Source of the DNA: an uncultured Acetatifactor sp.
Lineage (GTDB): Bacteria; Bacillota; Clostridia; Lachnospirales; Lachnospiraceae
Assembly (NCBI GenBank): GCA_910586835.1
Contig: CAJUJU010000050.1
Span: 2,174 to 29,972 of the forward strand
Reading direction: 5' to 3'
Length of the DNA stretch: 27,799 nucleotides
In this document: positions 1-7,336 of the stretch, piece by piece
How positions within the stretch are numbered: position 1 is the first letter of the stretch
Layout: every line of letters begins with the position of its first letter
The notes under the pieces: model-generated
Told to the model about the DNA's origin: nothing
Seen by the model: only the letters and a program-made list of their open reading frames with translations
Databases searched by the model: none
Program-made: the position numbers and the translations under genes

Positions 1-202
1 CGAGAAAGCGTCCTGCGAAAGCAGGACAAGGAGCGCGAAGCGCGGGCTTTCGAGTTGTAAAAGTTATCGCAAAGAAAAAACAAGCGTCTGCGAAGCAGGC
101 ATTTGTTTTTTCTGCGATGCTAACGAGAAAGCGTCCTGCGAAAGCAGGACAAGGAGCGCGAAGCGCGGGCTTTCGAGTGTAAAAGTTATCGCAAAGAAAA
201 AA
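1..202. repeat. Nested direct and inverted repeat at contig edge
   Basis: A segment of about 80 bases at 1-80 recurs at 124-202, with only a one-base difference just after the shared 54-base core. Inside each core are two tight hairpins: a 7-bp stem GTCCTGC/GCAGGAC closed by a GAAA loop, and GCGC-GAA-GCGC. An outer 6-bp pairing GAAAGC/GCTTTC would close them into a branched structure. Between the copies lies a further long hairpin (64-123). No gene is supported here. The contig starting exactly inside this repeat suggests the assembly broke at a multicopy element. Whether it is a REP/BIME-like DNA element or an RNA is not decidable from this window. Confidence 0.8.
64..123. repeat. Long imperfect hairpin with T/A-tracts on both sides
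   Basis: The arms at 75-91 and 95-111 pair over 17 positions around a GAA loop, with one C-A mismatch and two wobbles. The outer pairings ATCGCA (67-72) and TGCGAT (113-118), and GTTA/TAAC, extend the stem to nearly the whole interval. A6 on the left and T6 on the right give it the form of a bidirectional intrinsic terminator. Nothing shows which transcript it would end, because the flanking gene on the left is outside the contig. Confidence 0.6.
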
Positions 203-585
203 AGCGAAAAAAGGAAGGAGCGGAGAAATGCGAAGATAACCGACTTTTGAGAACATGAAACGATGTTTGACGGCGGAAGGTGCAAGCCTTCTGTATTCAT
301 GTTGCCAAAAGTGGATTCTCTTCGTGTATCCGCTCCCTTTTTGTATTGACATAAGGAATCGTTCCTGTGTTGACCTGTCCGCTTTTGCGGCAGGTTTGGG
401 CAGGTTCGGCGGAAACGAGGCGGTATCTCCTGCATGGCAGCAGGGATACCGCCGTTTTGCGCGAATAAGCAGAGTCAGAAGCGAAGAGCAGGCGAGCCGT
501 GCATGCACGGGAGAAGCCGGAACAGAGCTTCTGAGGAGCAACGCGAACAGTCTGGTTATTCGTTTTTTTTATGAGGAGGAGTACG
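203..585 (+). promoter_or_regulatory. Long leader of the ABC-F gene with hairpins and a T8 tract
   Basis: These 383 bases hold no convincing gene. Visible signals are a TTGACA box at 346-351 without a good -10; a small dyad AGGAA-TCG-TTCCT at 354-366; a hairpin at 374-394; a strong hairpin at 419-453 followed by GTTTT; a 14-base perfect palindrome CCGTGCATGCACGG near 510; and T8 at 563-570 directly before the ribosome site AGGAGGA (574-580). Lsa/Vga/VmlR-type ABC-F genes are often controlled by antibiotic-responsive transcription attenuation in a long leader, and this layout would fit. A three-codon ORF (ATG at 228, with a good upstream GGAAGGAG) is too short to judge. The attenuation reading is inference. 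Confidence 0.4.
419..458 (+). terminator. Candidate attenuator hairpin in ABC-F leader
   Basis: GGCGGTATC (419-427) pairs with GATACCGCC (445-453), and CCTGC with GCAGG continues the stem inside with one bulged T, closing on a short loop. GTTTT follows at 454-458. The stem is strong but the T-run is short, so this could be a weak terminator or a regulatory stem rather than a full stop. Confidence 0.45.
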
Positions 586-2280
586 ATGTCACAGATAACG
601 GTATCAGATCTGACCTTCTGCTATGAAGGCAGCTATGACAATATTTTTGAAGGAGTATCGTTCGTACTGGATACGGACTGGAAGCTGGGCTTTATCGGAA
701 GGAACGGAAAAGGAAAGACAACCTTTTTGCGCCTTCTGTTGGGAGGCGCCGGAAAGTATGCGTATCAGGGAAGTATCCGTGCGTCGGTGGCTTTTGACTA
801 TTTTCCCTACACGGTGACAAGAGAACAGGAGGCGCTTCCCGCGGCGGAGCTGTTCGAGGAGCTGAGGCCGGATTTTGAGCTTTGGCGGGTGCTGTGCGAG
901 TTGGAGCAGCTGGCGCTGGATCCGGAATGCCTGTACCGTCCCTTTTCCACCTTAAGCCATGGCGAGCGCACCAAGGCAATGCTGGCGCTGCTTTTTTCAC
1001 AGGAGAACTTTTTTCTGCTGGTGGACGAGCCAACCAATCATCTTGACAGCGGGGCAAGGAAGGTGGTGCGGGATTACCTGAGAACGAAAAAGGGTTTTAT
1101 CCTTGTCTCTCACGACAGAGAACTGCTGGACGCCTGCATCGATCATGTGCTGGTGCTGAACCGGGAGACCATCCAGGTGGAAAAGGGAAATTTCAGTACC
1201 TGGTGGGAAAACAAGGAGAGGCAGGACAGCTTTCACCGCTCGGAGAACGAGAAGCATCTGCGGGAGATCGGGAAGCTGAAGGAGGCGGCCGACAGGGCGG
1301 CTGGATGGGCGGAAAAAAACGAGAGAACCAAGATTGGCTATGATCCGATTAAGAATCATGACAGATGTATCAACGCAAGAGCCTACATCGGCGCAAAGAC
1401 AAAGAAGATGCAGAGCAGGGTGAAAAATACGAGGCGGCGGATTGATGACGAGATTGCGGAGAAGGAGGGGCTTTTGAAAGACATTGAGAGTCCGGTGGAG
1501 CTGAAGCTGATGCCGCTTACTTTTCATAAGGAAGTTTATGTGCTGGCCCGGGAGTTGTGCATCGGATATCCGGCGCAGGAGATGTCTGCCCGGTCTGCGG
1601 AGGATGCAGGGCCTGGCGGGCTGTTTTCCAGGGAAGAGAGCGGATTGCGGAATGGGGGATGCCACACGGCGCTGCGAAACTTTGATTTTATCCTGCGCCG
1701 GGGGGAGCGGATTCTTTTGAAGGGAGAGAACGGCTGCGGAAAGTCCAGCCTGATCAGAGCGGTGCTTGCAGCGGCAGGGGCTCCGGAAATGGCAGGTATT
1801 TCGGAGGGAAGGGGCGGGGATACCGCCTTCTGCCCGGGAACCAGGGAGGCTCTCCCGCAGATCACATCCGGCGTTCTGGAGGTGCCTGCAGGTCTGAAGA
1901 TATCCTATGTGAACCAGGACACAGGATTTTTAAAGGGCAGTCTGTCCGAGTTTGCCCGGGGGAGGGGCCTGGAGGTAAGTCTGCTTCTTTCGCTGCTCAG
2001 ACAGTTGGATTTTGACAGGATACAGTTTGGAAAGGAGATGGAGGAATATTCCGAGGGACAGAAGAAAAAGGTTCTGCTGGCGGCAAGTCTGCTGACTCCC
2101 GCCCATCTCTATATCTGGGATGAGCCGCTGAATTATATTGATATCTTTTCCAGAATGCAGCTGGAGGAGCTGATTTTGAAGTACCGGCCTACCATGCTGT
2201 TGGTGGAGCACGACGGGGTCTTCGGGGAAAAGGTAGCCAGCCGCATTGTTTCCATGTGCAAAGAGAAGGAGCGGCATTGA
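586..2280 (+). CDS. ABC-F ribosomal protection protein, Lsa/CplR-like
   Basis: A soluble protein of 564 residues with two ATPase domains and no membrane segments. Proteins of this type bind the ribosomal E site and displace pleuromutilin, lincosamide and streptogramin A drugs. Domain 1 has Walker A GRNGKGKTT (38-46), signature LSHGE (123-127) and Walker B VDEPTNHLD (from 146). A basic, charged linker at about 200-310 corresponds to the interdomain antibiotic resistance region. Domain 2 has GENGCGKSS (380-388), YSEGQKK (488) and WDEPLNYID (511). The opening FCYEGSYDNIF and the ending around LNYIDIFSRMQ closely recall Lsa and CplR. ATG 586 is chosen over 571 because AGGAGGA lies 5 bases upstream. 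It is longer than the roughly 500 residues usual for Lsa, owing to two extra stretches in domain 2 (about 332-360 and 395-434). The drug spectrum cannot be read from sequence. Confidence 0.88.
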   Translation: MSQITVSDLTFCYEGSYDNIFEGVSFVLDTDWKLGFIGRNGKGKTTFLRLLLGGAGKYAYQGSIRASVAFDYFPYTVTREQEALPAAELFEELRPDFELWRVLCELEQLALDPECLYRPFSTLSHGERTKAMLALLFSQENFFLLVDEPTNHLDSGARKVVRDYLRTKKGFILVSHDRELLDACIDHVLVLNRETIQVEKGNFSTWWENKERQDSFHRSENEKHLREIGKLKEAADRAAGWAEKNERTKIGYDPIKNHDRCINARAYIGAKTKKMQSRVKNTRRRIDDEIAEKEGLLKDIESPVELKLMPLTFHKEVYVLARELCIGYPAQEMSARSAEDAGPGGLFSREESGLRNGGCHTALRNFDFILRRGERILLKGENGCGKSSLIRAVLAAAGAPEMAGISEGRGGDTAFCPGTREALPQITSGVLEVPAGLKISYVNQDTGFLKGSLSEFARGRGLEVSLLLSLLRQLDFDRIQFGKEMEEYSEGQKKKVLLAASLLTPAHLYIWDEPLNYIDIFSRMQLEELILKYRPTMLLVEHDGVFGEKVASRIVSMCKEKERH

Positions 2281-2372
2281 CGGACTGACCGGCATGTTTT
2301 TGAACCGATGACGGGGAAGGAATGAACAGTCTGGCGGGACAAAGAAGCAGGGTAGCGGGTCTGGCCGAACCG

Positions 2373-3161
2373 TCAGGAACGGTTCAGGTTCCGGTATTGG
2401 CTTGGGGTCATGCCCGTCTGCTTTTTAAACTGTCTCATAAAGTGCAATTCATTTTCATAGCCGCAGAAGGCGGCAAGGGAATGAACGGACATTTCCGTGG
2501 TCCGCAGGTAATATTTTGCCTGCTTGATCCGGGCGGCAATGATATCCTGGATGCAGGTGACACCGAAAAAAAGTTTATAGAGATGCTGAAAGTGGGATGT
2601 GCTGACGGGAACCTGGCTTGCCAGGTCGTCCACATTCCATTTTTTGTCCGGAGCATTGAGAATTTCCATGCGGAGTCTGCTTAAGGGATAGTAGTATTTG
2701 TTCCGGCTGTTGACGTCGCGCGTTCCATGATACAGGGAGGCCAGGGTGTAGAGCAGGGTGTGCATCAAAGCGTCCAGGGTGTCTTCACGGTAAAGATGAG
2801 AAGAGAATTTTTCCGTGACTACCAGGCGGCAGTAATCCGTCAGAGTTCCCATAAAGGGGAGCACAAAGGGGGTACTCAGGGGCAGGCAGAGCCGCTGTAA
2901 AAGATCGGTGTCATCCCCGTGGAGCTCAAAGTGAATCCAGTCGTCGTTGTAATGAGGCTCACGGCAGCCGTAGCGGATGGGAACATGCCTGTCATAGAGG
3001 ATGACCGTACCCGGGGGAGTGTCTATGAGAATGCCGTTCTGTTCAAAAAAGGCGTTGGTCTTCACCAGCAGCAGGGTGTAATCCTCATACCCGGCGGGAA
3101 TACAGGTGTTCAGAACCAGCATGTGCCGGGAATCATATCCGCATCGGTTTACCGTTATCAT
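2373..3161 (-). CDS. AraC-family transcriptional regulator
   Basis: 262 residues. The N-terminal part (about 1-150) fits a cupin-like ligand-binding domain, with the PPGTVILYDRHVPIRYG stretch typical of the beta-barrel region. The C-terminal part (about 160-262) has two helix-turn-helix motifs, ending in the AraC signature region FMRQFKKQTGMTPSQYR. Start ATG at 3161 follows AGGAGG with 6 bases spacing and sits below a good promoter (3202-3230). It is divergent from the GH88 and GH28-like genes, so it most likely activates them in response to an oligosaccharide released from pectin or another uronic-acid glycan; the ligand is inferred from neighbours only. Its 3' end faces the ABC-F gene with about 90 bases between. 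Confidence 0.9.
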   Translation of the reverse strand: MITVNRCGYDSRHMLVLNTCIPAGYEDYTLLLVKTNAFFEQNGILIDTPPGTVILYDRHVPIRYGCREPHYNDDWIHFELHGDDTDLLQRLCLPLSTPFVLPFMGTLTDYCRLVVTEKFSSHLYREDTLDALMHTLLYTLASLYHGTRDVNSRNKYYYPLSRLRMEILNAPDKKWNVDDLASQVPVSTSHFQHLYKLFFGVTCIQDIIAARIKQAKYYLRTTEMSVHSLAAFCGYENELHFMRQFKKQTGMTPSQYRNLNRS

Positions 3162-3201
3162 GGAAGTCCTCCTGTGTTTACAGAAAAGATCAGTTTATTA
3201 C

Positions 3202-3230
3202 AGTTTAGGAAATTGCGGCCTGCCTGTCAA
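3202..3230 (-). promoter_or_regulatory. Sigma-A-type promoter of the AraC regulator
   Basis: On the minus strand TTGACA (3225-3230) is followed after exactly 17 bases by TAAACT (3202-3207), about 40 bases upstream of the ATG at 3161. The direct repeat CAGTTTA-TTA-CAGTTTA overlaps and follows the -10 and could be an operator. Confidence 0.7.
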
Positions 3231-3259
3231 TACGGTAGACTGAGAAAAAGAAAAGTCCG

Positions 3260-3281
3260 GTTGGGCAGGCGGCTGCCAAAC
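3260..3281. promoter_or_regulatory. Inverted repeat, candidate operator between divergent genes
   Basis: GGCAG-GCGG-CTGCC (3264-3277), extendable to 8-base arms with one mismatch (TTGGGCAG/CTGCCAAA), lies upstream of the GH88 gene in the divergent spacer. No classical -35/-10 pair was found for GH88, which fits activator dependence. Assignment to the AraC protein is inference; AraC proteins more often use direct repeats. Confidence 0.35.
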
Positions 3282-3341
3282 GGTACAGCGGTTTGATTGA
3301 CAGCTGCGGAAAGTCCCGCAGGAGGTGTAAGGAGGCAGAGG

Positions 3342-4541
3342 ATGGAACAGAAAAGGCATGCGGCATGGGCGGAAGAAATGCTGGAAAAAGTAAGAGATAA
3401 AATGGCGTGGGTCAGCGAGAAGAACAGGGACAGGATTCCCTACACCACGGATGAGAAAGGAAACTATGACGACCGCTCGGATGAGGGCAGGGCGTGGAAC
3501 CCGGACGACGGGCTGTGCTGGTGGACCAACGGATTCTGGGGCGGCATTATGTGGCTTCTCTATCAGGATACAGGGGAGCAGCGCTATCTGGAGATTGCCA
3601 GAAGCAGCGAAAAAAAGCTGGAAAAATGCTTTGACAGCTTTTACGGGCTGCACCATGACGTGGGTTTCATGTTTCAGCCAACGGCGGTGACGGACTATCG
3701 TCTGACGGGAAATGCAGATTCCAGAAGGATTGCTCTGCATGCGGCAAACCTGTTGGCAGGCAGATTTAATCCGGCAGGCAGATTTATCCGGGCCTGGAAC
3801 CGGACAGGGGAACGCGACAACAGCGGCTGGGCCATCATTGACTGTATGTTCAATATCTCCCTGCTCTATTGGGCTTCCGCGGAGAGCGGGGATCCCAGAT
3901 TTCGCCAGATCGCCATGCTTCACGCGGACACGGTGATGGAGCATTTTATCCGGCCGGACGGTTCCGTGTGCCATATCGTGGAATTTGATCCGGAGAGCGG
4001 GAAAATGCTTGGAAGTCTGGGCGGACAGGGCTATGGGGAGGGTTCCTCCTGGACCAGGGGACAGGGCTGGGCTCTGTATGGGTTTGCATGCAGTTATGCA
4101 AACACGGGAAAGGCTGCGTATCTGGAGGCGGCGGAGAGAGTGGCCCGTTACTGTATGGCGAATATACCGGAGAGCGGTATTATTCCGGTGGATTTCCGGC
4201 AGCCCGGGGATGCGGCGTGGGAGGATTCCTGCGGAGCCTGTATCATTGCAGGCGGATTTCTGGAGCTGGCAAAGCATGTGCGGAAGTCGGCGGGGGAAGA
4301 ATATAGGGACTGTGCAGTCCGGATCCTGAAGGCCATTGCAGATACCAGGGCGGACTGGTCGGAGGGCTGCGATGCCATCGTGCAAAATTGCAGTGCCTCC
4401 TGGCATGACAGCAGGCATCACTTTACCATGGTGTATGCGGATTATTTCTTGATCGAAGCGCTTTACAGGCTGGCAGGAACGGATGTGAGGATGTGGCTGG
4501 CCGGTGAGGCGGGGGCGGTGGGCGCTGCCAGAGAAGAATAG
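3342..4541 (+). CDS. Unsaturated glucuronyl hydrolase, GH88 family
   Basis: 399 residues with no signal peptide, so cytoplasmic. GH88 enzymes hydrate the 4,5-double bond of unsaturated uronic acid at the end of lyase-made oligosaccharides, releasing the sugar. The (alpha/alpha)6 fold family features are seen: WWTNGFWGG near the N-terminus, HHDVGFM with D106, IIDCMFN with D167, and WTRGQGWALYGF later. The 61-residue spacing of D106 and D167 equals that of the catalytic Asp pair D88/D149 of the Bacillus GL1 enzyme. ATG 3342 is chosen over an upstream TTG at 3297 because AAGGAGG sits 6 bases before it. GH105 is a related alternative, but the sequence looks closer to GH88. It probably works with the downstream GH28-like gene under the divergent AraC protein. 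Confidence 0.88.
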   Translation: MEQKRHAAWAEEMLEKVRDKMAWVSEKNRDRIPYTTDEKGNYDDRSDEGRAWNPDDGLCWWTNGFWGGIMWLLYQDTGEQRYLEIARSSEKKLEKCFDSFYGLHHDVGFMFQPTAVTDYRLTGNADSRRIALHAANLLAGRFNPAGRFIRAWNRTGERDNSGWAIIDCMFNISLLYWASAESGDPRFRQIAMLHADTVMEHFIRPDGSVCHIVEFDPESGKMLGSLGGQGYGEGSSWTRGQGWALYGFACSYANTGKAAYLEAAERVARYCMANIPESGIIPVDFRQPGDAAWEDSCGACIIAGGFLELAKHVRKSAGEEYRDCAVRILKAIADTRADWSEGCDAIVQNCSASWHDSRHHFTMVYADYFLIEALYRLAGTDVRMWLAGEAGAVGAAREE

Positions 4542-4896
4542 AGACAGAAGGGATAACTGCCGGAAGTTGCAGGAAGGAACGAAAAAAGTGGGTGGGAAGA
4601 GGAAGGGGGGCTGGGGTGACGGGAAAGCAGTAGAAGAGAAAGGGATAGACAGAAAGGGCAGAGACAGAAAGAGCAGAGACAGAAAGAGCAGAGACAGAAG
4701 GGGCAAAGGCAGAAAGAGCAGAGACAGAAGGGGCAGAGGCAGAAAGAGCAGAGACAGAAAGGGCAGAGACAGAAGGGGCAAAGGCAGAAAGAGCAGAGAC
4801 AGAAGGGGCAGAGGCAGAAAGAGCAGAGATAGAAAGGGCAGGAACAGAAAAGGCGAAACAGAAAGAACAGAGACAGAAAGGGCAGGGAGAGAAGGA
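4542..4896 (+). repeat. Purine-rich 15-bp tandem repeats with a 75-bp duplication
   Basis: From about 4645 to 4890 the plus strand is built of 15-base units of the type AGAGACAGAAAGAGC. Five units (4690-4764) are repeated immediately at 4765-4839 with a single substitution. Being a multiple of three, the array stays open in the frame of the next gene, where it would encode [R/K][D/G]R[K/R][S/G] pentads, and that frame is open back to an ATG at 4504 overlapping the GH88 end. I treat it as intergenic because a ribosome site precedes ATG 4897 and the pentads do not resemble any secreted or folded domain. The strand asymmetry (almost only A, G and C) is striking. Confidence 0.75.
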
Positions 4897-6393
4897 ATGG
4901 GGACTAAAGCAATGGAGAGGGAAACGACAGTGGAAGAGAAACAGAGGGAAGCCGGCAGCCGGGTAGTGGTGTATCCCGTCCCGGAGGGAGCGGCGCGCCA
5001 GAGAGACTTTATTCTGAAGGTTCGTCCTGCGGGGCAGGAGCAGTGGCAGGAGGTGGGCTGCTATCAGGTAAAGGTGGATATGCATGATGTGCGGCTGGCT
5101 TCCATGGCATTCTTTGATTTTCAGGGAACGGTGGAGGTGGAGGTCACGGTTCCCGGATTCTATTATTTTTACAGGGCAGATGTGCGGCCGCTGTCTTTGG
5201 GCATTGTGCCCAGGGTGGAGCCCAGGCGAATTACCTTTACCCTGAACCGCCCCGCCAATCTGTCCGTGGAGTGCAACGGGGAACGGTTTCACAATCTGCA
5301 TCTGTTTGCGGGAGCCATCCAGGATAAGCCGGACAAATCTGGGGAAAATGTACTGGTGATTAAAGGCTCTTCCGGCCTGGGGGAAGGCGTGGGAGACGGG
5401 CTGAATCGGATTATCGAGAGTATGCCGGAGGGAAGGCTTGTGTATATTGAGCCCGGTATCCATTATGTCGGGGAATGCCTCTGGCATCTGCCCTCCCACA
5501 CAAACGTGTATCTGGAGGGAGGCGCCGTCCTGCGGGGAGCGCTGGTGTGCGATCACGCCGAGGACATTCGGATCTTTGGACGGGGAATGCTTTATCTTGC
5601 CGATTTCCAGCGGTTTGGCGGGGTGAACGGACTGCGTCTGAGCCACAGCCGGAATCTGACGGTGGAAAATCTGATGTTTGTCAACCCGCCTCATTACACG
5701 ATTCATCTGGGTGACTGTGAGCATGTGGCAATACACAATGTGAAGTCTTTCAGCTGTGAGGGATGGAGCGACGGGATCGACATGATGAGCTGTCGGGACG
5801 TGCTTGTGGACGGGGGATTTCTGCGTACCTCGGACGATTGTATCGCGGTCTATGGGAGCCGCTGGGACAATCGGGGAGACAGCCGCGGGATTGTGGTCAG
5901 AAACCTTACGGTGTGGGCGGATGTGGCCCATCCCATGATGATCGGCACGCACGGGGCACATGAGGAGGACGGCGACGTGATCGAGGATGTACTTTTTGAA
6001 AATATCGACGTTCTGGAGCACCATGAGTATCAGGCGGGGTATCTGGGTGTGATGTGTATCAACGCCGGAGACAAAAATACCGTGCGGAATATCACCTGGC
6101 GGAATATCCGGATAGAACCCTTTGCCCACGGGAAAGTGCTGGATGTTCAGGTCAAGTGGAACAGAGATTACAATCCTGCCCCGGGCAGGCTGATCACCGG
6201 TATCCGGCTGGAGCAGATTCATGTCATGTCCGGATCCGGGGAGGAGCCCTCCTGCATCTGCGGCTATGACGGGGAACACAGTGTGGAGAATGTGGTGATA
6301 AAAGGTTTCTTTCGGGACGGCGTCCGTGCGGAAAGTCTGGAGGAGGCCAATGTGGTGGTGGGAGCTTTTGTCCGGAACGTTGTGTTGGAGTAG
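4897..6393 (+). CDS. GH28-like right-handed beta-helix glycoside hydrolase
   Basis: 498 residues from ATG 4897; GGAG lies 7 bases upstream, and ATG 4912 is an alternative. There is no signal peptide from this start. Residues about 20-120 look like an immunoglobulin-like beta domain; about 165 onward is a parallel beta-helix with repeated Asn-rich turns (NLTVENLMFVNP, VRNLTVWADV). GH28 polygalacturonase landmarks are recognisable: SDGID (D292), SDDC (D313, D314) and THG (H352). The 21-residue distance from D292 to D313 equals that between the catalytic Asp residues of fungal polygalacturonases. The RIK motif is not apparent, and about 17 residues are inserted between the Asp pair and His. A rhamnogalacturonase or other uronan hydrolase is possible. 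The position after GH88 supports degradation of pectic or other uronic-acid oligosaccharides. Confidence 0.8.
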   Translation: MGTKAMERETTVEEKQREAGSRVVVYPVPEGAARQRDFILKVRPAGQEQWQEVGCYQVKVDMHDVRLASMAFFDFQGTVEVEVTVPGFYYFYRADVRPLSLGIVPRVEPRRITFTLNRPANLSVECNGERFHNLHLFAGAIQDKPDKSGENVLVIKGSSGLGEGVGDGLNRIIESMPEGRLVYIEPGIHYVGECLWHLPSHTNVYLEGGAVLRGALVCDHAEDIRIFGRGMLYLADFQRFGGVNGLRLSHSRNLTVENLMFVNPPHYTIHLGDCEHVAIHNVKSFSCEGWSDGIDMMSCRDVLVDGGFLRTSDDCIAVYGSRWDNRGDSRGIVVRNLTVWADVAHPMMIGTHGAHEEDGDVIEDVLFENIDVLEHHEYQAGYLGVMCINAGDKNTVRNITWRNIRIEPFAHGKVLDVQVKWNRDYNPAPGRLITGIRLEQIHVMSGSGEEPSCICGYDGEHSVENVVIKGFFRDGVRAESLEEANVVVGAFVRNVVLE

Positions 6394-6445
6394 AGCGTGT
6401 TTGAAGGGAAACTGTAACCTGCACAGTGATTGCCTCCCGGCAGGA
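6394..6445 (+). repeat. Partial relic of the 17145-17305 element
   Basis: GAGCGTGTTTGAA immediately after the GH28 stop is identical to the left end of the element at 17145. The downstream ATTGCCTCCCGGCAG matches ATTGCTTTCCGGCAG there with two transitions. The material between is different, so only fragments are shared. The second fragment contains the -35 box of the next promoter. Confidence 0.5.
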
Positions 6446-6458
6446 ATTCGTGTATAAT
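6430..6458 (+). promoter_or_regulatory. Promoter of the response regulator gene
   Basis: TTGCCT (6430-6435), 17-base spacer, TATAAT (6453-6458), about 38 bases upstream of the ATG at 6496. This separates the two-component/ABC operon from the glycan genes in front. Confidence 0.75.
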
Positions 6459-6495
6459 GGCTCCAAAGGAAAAATTGTACGGAGGGATACCGCGG

Positions 6496-7191
6496 ATGCT
6501 GCCATATATATTGATTGCGGAGGATGACAATGAGATCAACGGAATGTTGACGGAGCTTCTGGAGAGCAGGGGGTATCACACAAAATCGGCATATTCGGGA
6601 ACGGAGGCGCTTCTTTATCTGGAAAAGGAAGCGCCTTGTGCCGTTTTGCTGGATCTGATGCTGCCGGGGATGACAGGGGAGGAGCTTCTGGAGCGGATCA
6701 GGGAGAAGGACTCCGGGATTGCCGTGATCGTCTCTTCGGCCAGGGACGCCGTGGATACCCGGGTGAAGCTGCTGCGGGCGGGAGCGGATGATTATCTGGT
6801 GAAGCCGTTTGATATCGAAGAGCTTCTGGCCAGGCTGGAGGCAGTGCTGCGCAGAAAAGGGACTTCGCCCAGGCAGGAGGGAGAGGAGAAGCGGTTGGTT
6901 TTCCGGGACATTGTCATGGAACCCGACCGGCACAGGGTGACGGTTGGAGGACAGGAGATCGCCCTGACCAGGAGGGAATATCTCATACTGGAGCTGTTGA
7001 TTTCCACCCCCCAAAAGGTATTTACCAGAAACAACATCTTTGAATCTGTCTGGAATGAAGAATTTGTGGGTGAGGACAATGCGGTGAATGTGCATATCAG
7101 CAATATTCGCCAGAAGCTGGCCGGAGTAAATCCGTCGGAGACCTATATACAGACCGTGTGGGGAATCGGCTTCAAAATGAAAACTTTATGA
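6496..7191 (+). CDS. OmpR/PhoB-family response regulator
   Basis: 231 residues. Receiver domain (1-120) with acidic pair EDD at 9-11, phosphoacceptor D53 in LLDLMLPGMTG, and K103 in VKPFD. The C-terminal winged-helix domain (about 130-231) has LTRREYLILELL, the VWNEEF...VNVHISNIRQKL recognition region and the terminal QTVWGIGFKM. ATG 6496 follows GGAGGG with 9 bases spacing. It heads a cluster with an ABC ATPase, a permease and a kinase, the arrangement of peptide-antibiotic (bacitracin/lantibiotic) sensing and resistance modules in Firmicutes. It probably controls the ABC genes from the 145-base gap that follows it. Confidence 0.92.
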   Translation: MLPYILIAEDDNEINGMLTELLESRGYHTKSAYSGTEALLYLEKEAPCAVLLDLMLPGMTGEELLERIREKDSGIAVIVSSARDAVDTRVKLLRAGADDYLVKPFDIEELLARLEAVLRRKGTSPRQEGEEKRLVFRDIVMEPDRHRVTVGGQEIALTRREYLILELLISTPQKVFTRNNIFESVWNEEFVGEDNAVNVHISNIRQKLAGVNPSETYIQTVWGIGFKMKTL

Positions 7192-7238
7192 TTTCTTTAA
7201 ACTTTTCCTACGATTTCTAAAGAGACGGAGGGTAGAAT
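7190..7238 (+). promoter_or_regulatory. Possible response-regulator-dependent promoter of ABC genes
   Basis: Two GATTTCT direct repeats (7190-7196 and 7212-7218) are 22 bases apart, two helical turns. A TAGAAT -10-like box follows at 7233-7238, without a recognisable -35. This is a plausible activator-dependent promoter, but each element is short. Confidence 0.3.
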
Positions 7239-7336
7239 AAGGTCTGTCGGATAGGAACAGGGCTATCCCGAAGCTGAATAAAAAAGCGTATTCGGCGGAT
7301 TTTGGCGCGTGTCGCGGCGCGCGGACAGGCAAAAGG

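Noticed and set aside
64..435. Minus-strand frame across the left-edge repeats
   Set aside because: It is made largely of the translated inverted repeats and has no start signal.
255..626. Open frame of 123 codons over the ABC-F leader and start
   Set aside because: No ribosome site, composition unlike a protein, and it runs into the ABC-F gene in another frame.
3297..3302. TTGACA as -35 box for GH88, or TTG 3297 as its start
   Set aside because: A matching -10 would fall on the ribosome site, and ATG 3342 has the well-spaced AAGGAGG.
3198..4781. 527-codon minus-strand frame opposite GH88
   Set aside because: Antisense of a gene with conserved catalytic residues; the start is low-complexity PLLSLLFL from the repeat.
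4645..4890. CRISPR array
   Set aside because: Units are contiguous with no unique spacers; the same holds for 25965-26085.
4423..7095. 890-codon minus-strand frame opposite the GH88 end, GH28-like and response regulator genes
   Set aside because: It is the antisense of well-supported genes; its repeated SVSALS stretch is the reverse of the tandem repeat.
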